NCBI GenBank assembly: GCA_025738555.1
Contig: JAOVFP010000011.1
Location: 4,030,001 to 4,094,000 of the forward strand
Direction of reading: 5' to 3'
DNA length: 64,000 nucleotides
Source: Cyathus striatus
Taxonomy: Eukaryota; Basidiomycota; Agaricomycetes; Agaricales; Nidulariaceae
Both the position numbers and the translations under genes were made by a program. Below, piece by piece: positions 60,650 to 64,000 of the stretch. Each line of letters starts with the position of its first letter. Position 1 is the stretch's first letter. The notes beneath the pieces are model-generated. The model worked only from the letters and a program-made list of their open reading frames with translations, did no database searches and had not been told where the DNA came from.

Positions 60650-60810
60650 ACATGTATATAATTTGGAGACGGCTGGTACATACTATGTATAATATTAGTG
60701 ACAAGGATTGAATATTGAATGCTCATTTTTAGATATTTCTATTTCTTGACTGAGAGCGGAAATACCAAGTTCTTTCGCGCGTGGCAAAATTTTTGCTACA
60801 CCTAGTCCTG

Positions 60811-62243
60811 TGTGTTACGGTGTATCACCAGGCCATACGGTGATTTTTATACATAATCCCACTGTAATTACAGTGGGATGGTAATGTATACATCACGGTA
60901 GTTATAGTGGTAGCTTGTTATAATGAAAGTATTGAAGTCCGTTACTAAGCGTGCTGATACACGTGTCGTTGGAAGCTGATGCACATGCATCCTTAGCAGC
61001 AAACTATTAATCGCGCCAAAATCGCGCCTTCTCCCGCCCTTTGCACTATATTTCTAAAATAGGCATACTTCATTTGCTTGAGCGGGATTGATTAAGTTTT
61101 CTTCTTTAAACCTTCGCCTCCTTTTCTCCGTTTTCGATATAAAAACATATGACAGAATTTGAGATAACATAGAATACTATTCTCTGTAGCTAACCACACC
61201 CCACATAAATGTAAAGCATACAATTATGTTTTCATTAGTGCGAATAGCATTTTATTTCAATACTTTCATGCGTCTAAACAAAAGAATGTTTATTTCTTTT
61301 TACCCTGAAGAACAAATGTAAACCAATTGTAGCTACATATATTGATACATTGTACAGCTCGGAGTTCATTAATGATAGAAATGAGCTTCTATATCATTAT
61401 AATCATGAAATTTATTTGAAAACTATACCTAGTAGGTGAGGACTGCATTTGTTTTAACGAAGTTCCATGTACAATTAAGCAATCTATACACAAGGCTTTG
61501 AAGTTTCGTCAGACCGAAACTCAAAGTCATTCTATGAGCTTCATAAACATTATTATCACTCTTTTATAACTTGAATATCAAACAATTTGCTGTTTTTATT
61601 CATTATTTCATTCAAGAAGGGACTAAAAACCATTTGTTTTCCTCTTTCTGAAATCTCCGCATGATACGGCATCCGGCGCGATGGATGCTATCACGTGGAA
61701 TATACGCTTAATACCCATATCTTCGAAGGCGATCTTATCTCGGATATTCCCGGACTCCCGATAAAAGACTCCCCCTGCCCGCTATTCCTGCACAGTTCTT
61801 GCCTCGCCCCGCCCCTCCACATGCCCCAACCTGTTCACTTTATATAAATGCGTAAGTAGATACACAAAATAATAAATTTAACCATGTAAATTTTGAGATG
61901 GAGAGATTTTTTATACTTAAAGTAAGTATCCACAAATTGGGAACGTGAAAGGTGTTCCGATTTTTGCAACACTGTAAGCAGAATAAGCTTATGGTGTTGT
62001 TCAAAACCTTCCGATAGTTCAGCTTCGAGGGCGCACTACTGTGCAGCTGTACATACAGGGTGCTCGTTGCGCTGTGCGATAGTTTGGGCGGGCCCAGATC
62101 TATCGGGTACTCGTGTTGATATGGTGCATTATTTAGTTCAACTTACATAAGGACATGCACTGTAACTACAGTCAAGTATACATTACGTTCTCACTGTAAT
62201 TATTATAAAGATCACCGTATCTAGTGGTATCACGGTTACTTGA
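60811..62243. mobile_element. Imperfect inverted-repeat element (~1.4 kb)
   Basis: Left TTACGGTGTATCACC...ATACGGTGATTTTTAT and GTAATGTATAC are mirrored at the right (GTATACATTACG...ATCACCGTAT...GGTATCACGGTTAC). Arms of about 85-100 bp have indels. A perfect palindrome TCCCACTGTAATTACAGTGGGA lies inside the left arm. No frame inside. Confidence 0.6.
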
Positions 62244-63730
62244 AAGATCCCGGGCGGACAATGGTATAAGCAGAGATAAGTCCATCGATCGCTAATTTAA
62301 GAAAAACCTCTGAGAAAGAGCGACGAACGGCGATCTACGCTTACCTATACTATTACAATCAAGACGAAATGGACCACATATATATAGATGATCTATACTG
62401 CCTTCAAGAGTGAAATTATTCCAGCAAGGCGGTGACGTGCAGTAAAAAATGATGTAATTCGCGTACATTGGTCCCCGTTCAGCTTCAACTCAAAATACCC
62501 GGAAAACAATAGACCTAGAAATTTGGAGAAGGCTGTCCTTCCTGCAAAGCTTTGAAGTACCACTGCCACCGGCGTCCACTATCTAAAAGAGGAAGGACTT
62601 GAAGCTGGGAGTACTTCAATGTGTAATGTGATCCGTAAGTAACCTTCCCTGGGCCGGTACAAACTAAGCACTTATTTTCAGACCAGTCACTTTCACATGT
62701 CGACTGATATAGTTTCTAGTAATAAGCAAGTGGTATTCGACTAGGGGAATATGCTAGAAACAATTTATCAAGGGTAAATAACTCAGAGTCTTGTATGTGA
62801 TTACTGTGCCTGACATGAGAGCCCAACATGAAATTTAGAGGTGAGCAGTCTTGAAATACATCGTACCACGCGTAGGCTTTGCTAAGTTGTTATTTTGAGC
62901 GAAGTAGCCTGAGAAAAAGGATGCACCATTGTACTAAGCTGCCATTCAAAAGTTACTCAGCGGTCTGTAGGGAGTCAAGACCAGCTCTGGACTTGGAGTT
63001 GACAAAGGCTCGACTTGAGTACATGAGCGAGGTCCCTCGTTCGATTCCGCTGCGTCAAGTTGGCGTGTTGAGAGTCCAGAAAATGTGGTTGACGTCTTTC
63101 GTGGAAGTTACATGGACAGTGCATGGTATGTCAGTTAACTTTCCGATTCAGATCTTGAACGACGTTGATACATAGACCGTTGGACGTGTAAAGGTCGAGA
63201 ACACCGTAGGCATTGCACTTGGACCCGCGGGAAGGGCCTTGAGGCCCATTTAATTGGTCAAAAGAAATGGCCGGTCAGTATCCGCAAAATCCAATTGCCT
63301 CTCGAGGAGTATTGAAACTTCCATACTGCATTCACTAGCTAACATATCACTACTACTGGTGCACTGCACTCATCAACATCACCTGTATCGCGGTCTGCAT
63401 CAAGTCTGCATCCTCCTGCCTCCAGTCTCCTCCGAGTCCCAACAACCTATCACCCCCACCAGCATCTCACCCACACGGACTGCCCACTCCACTCACCCGT
63501 TCCTTGTAATCGCTGGGCCTCTATCTTCATAGAGTTGCGCACAGACGCATATGATACCGATTACGACCCCGTCATGAACCCAGAGCTCAGGCTCAGCCAC
63601 GCCTTTTCGCGCACCTCGTAGAGCCGCCTTTGGACGTTGCCCTCGACGCTTGACGGTCCGGTAGTAAAGGCCGTTTCGTACGAAGCGGGTGCAGACCTAA
63701 CCCGGTCACTCATCCTGTCCTTTGTCCTGA
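62244..63730. other. Intergenic with tRNA-like text
   Basis: No gene resolved. GAGCGAGGTCCCTCGTTCGATTCCG at about 63025-63049 resembles the 3' half of a proline-type tRNA, but the T-stem does not pair, so a relic or SINE is more likely. CT-rich sequence from 63,400 may be the promoter or first exons of the last gene. Confidence 0.3.
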
Positions 63731-64000
63731 AAAGGTGCTGCGCGTCCACCGACAACTGTTCCACCACCATCGACAACCGTGCCTCCATATTCAACTGCAC
63801 CTCGTCCTCCAACACCAGCGCCACCTCTAACAACCACACCGCCACCGCCACCAACCACCACGTCACCTATCACCGCACCACCCACCTCGAACCCACCACC
63901 ATCAACTACCGCCCTGCCGCTAGCTCCCAACAATACGCCCACTAGGATACGCTCTCCTTCAAGGTCTCCTCTTCGCTCGGTGCGTCAAGATTCGACTATG
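63731..64000 (+). CDS. Proline-rich protein, 5' portion (partial)
   Basis: An open frame from about 63735 to the window end encodes a Pro/Thr-rich stretch (PPTTVPPPSTT, PPPPPTTTSP) and then RIRSPSRSPLRSVRQDS. A stop just upstream and an AG at 63732-63734 suggest it starts as an internal exon. An overlapping plus-strand frame with an ATG (63637-63945) lacks this bias and is probably a shadow. Family unknown; the C-terminal part lies outside the window. Confidence 0.4.

Noticed and set aside
63706..63942. Gly/Val-rich minus-strand frame at the window end
   Set aside because: It is the antisense of the proline-rich reading frame.
1..64000. CRISPR arrays or bacterial operons
   Set aside because: No regular repeat-spacer structure; spliced genes throughout show a eukaryotic genome.

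Overview
The window is nuclear DNA of a filamentous basidiomycete, most likely an agaricomycete. The grounds are: genes split by many 45-120 bp GT-AG introns, a class I hydrophobin, a microsomal P450, a FunK1-type fungal kinase, a Zn2Cys6/fungal_trans factor and a Ty3/gypsy chromovirus. Gene models were assembled by eye from splice signals and family conservation; no alignment or search was run.

Layout. 1-2101: the 3' end of an unidentified gene, then an intact ornithine carbamoyltransferase gene (5 exons). 2420-14969: a tandemly duplicated segment. Genes for the glycine-cleavage T protein (plus strand) alternate with members of a multi-exon membrane-protein family resembling DUF4436 (minus strand). 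Family copies A, B and D look intact, two more are relics, and one T-protein copy is a decayed pseudogene. A 959 bp foldback element cuts one family relic. 14970-18877 is mostly non-coding debris. 18878-19391: hydrophobin. 19679-21945: P450 (minus). 24679-26959: FunK1 kinase. 28131-30214: a TA-flanked inverted-repeat element. 30230-31960: a satellite of about ten units of roughly 180 bp. 32040-32733: a possibly frameshifted membrane protein. 33633-34482: a low-complexity Ser/Pro-rich protein. 35276-36539: a pseudokinase-like gene.

37745-47607 holds a 9.86 kb Ty3/gypsy chromovirus on the minus strand, with 798 bp LTRs that I read as differing at one base and a 5 bp target duplication (GTCTG). 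It sits inside the second exon of a small host gene whose frame is otherwise open on both sides. Gag and Pol are joined by an apparent -1 frameshift, each half carries one in-frame TGA, and a spliced accessory ORF of unknown function lies between integrase and the 3' LTR.

49.1-57.37 kb is strikingly poor in CpG and rich in TpG/CpA. It carries a Zn2Cys6 factor pseudogene broken by stops, minisatellites and an inverted-repeat element. Normal CpG content returns at about 57.37 kb. A sixth DUF4436-like member (copy F, intact, plus strand) follows at 59018-60649, then another inverted-repeat element (60811-62243), and the start of a proline-rich reading frame runs off the end.

How parts fit: ornithine carbamoyltransferase (arginine synthesis) and T protein (glycine/one-carbon metabolism) are housekeeping genes. 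The rest is accessory or repeat-driven. The most unusual items are the accessory ORF of the retrotransposon, the freshly disrupted host gene, the tandem DUF4436-like family with variable tails, and the CpG-depleted island.
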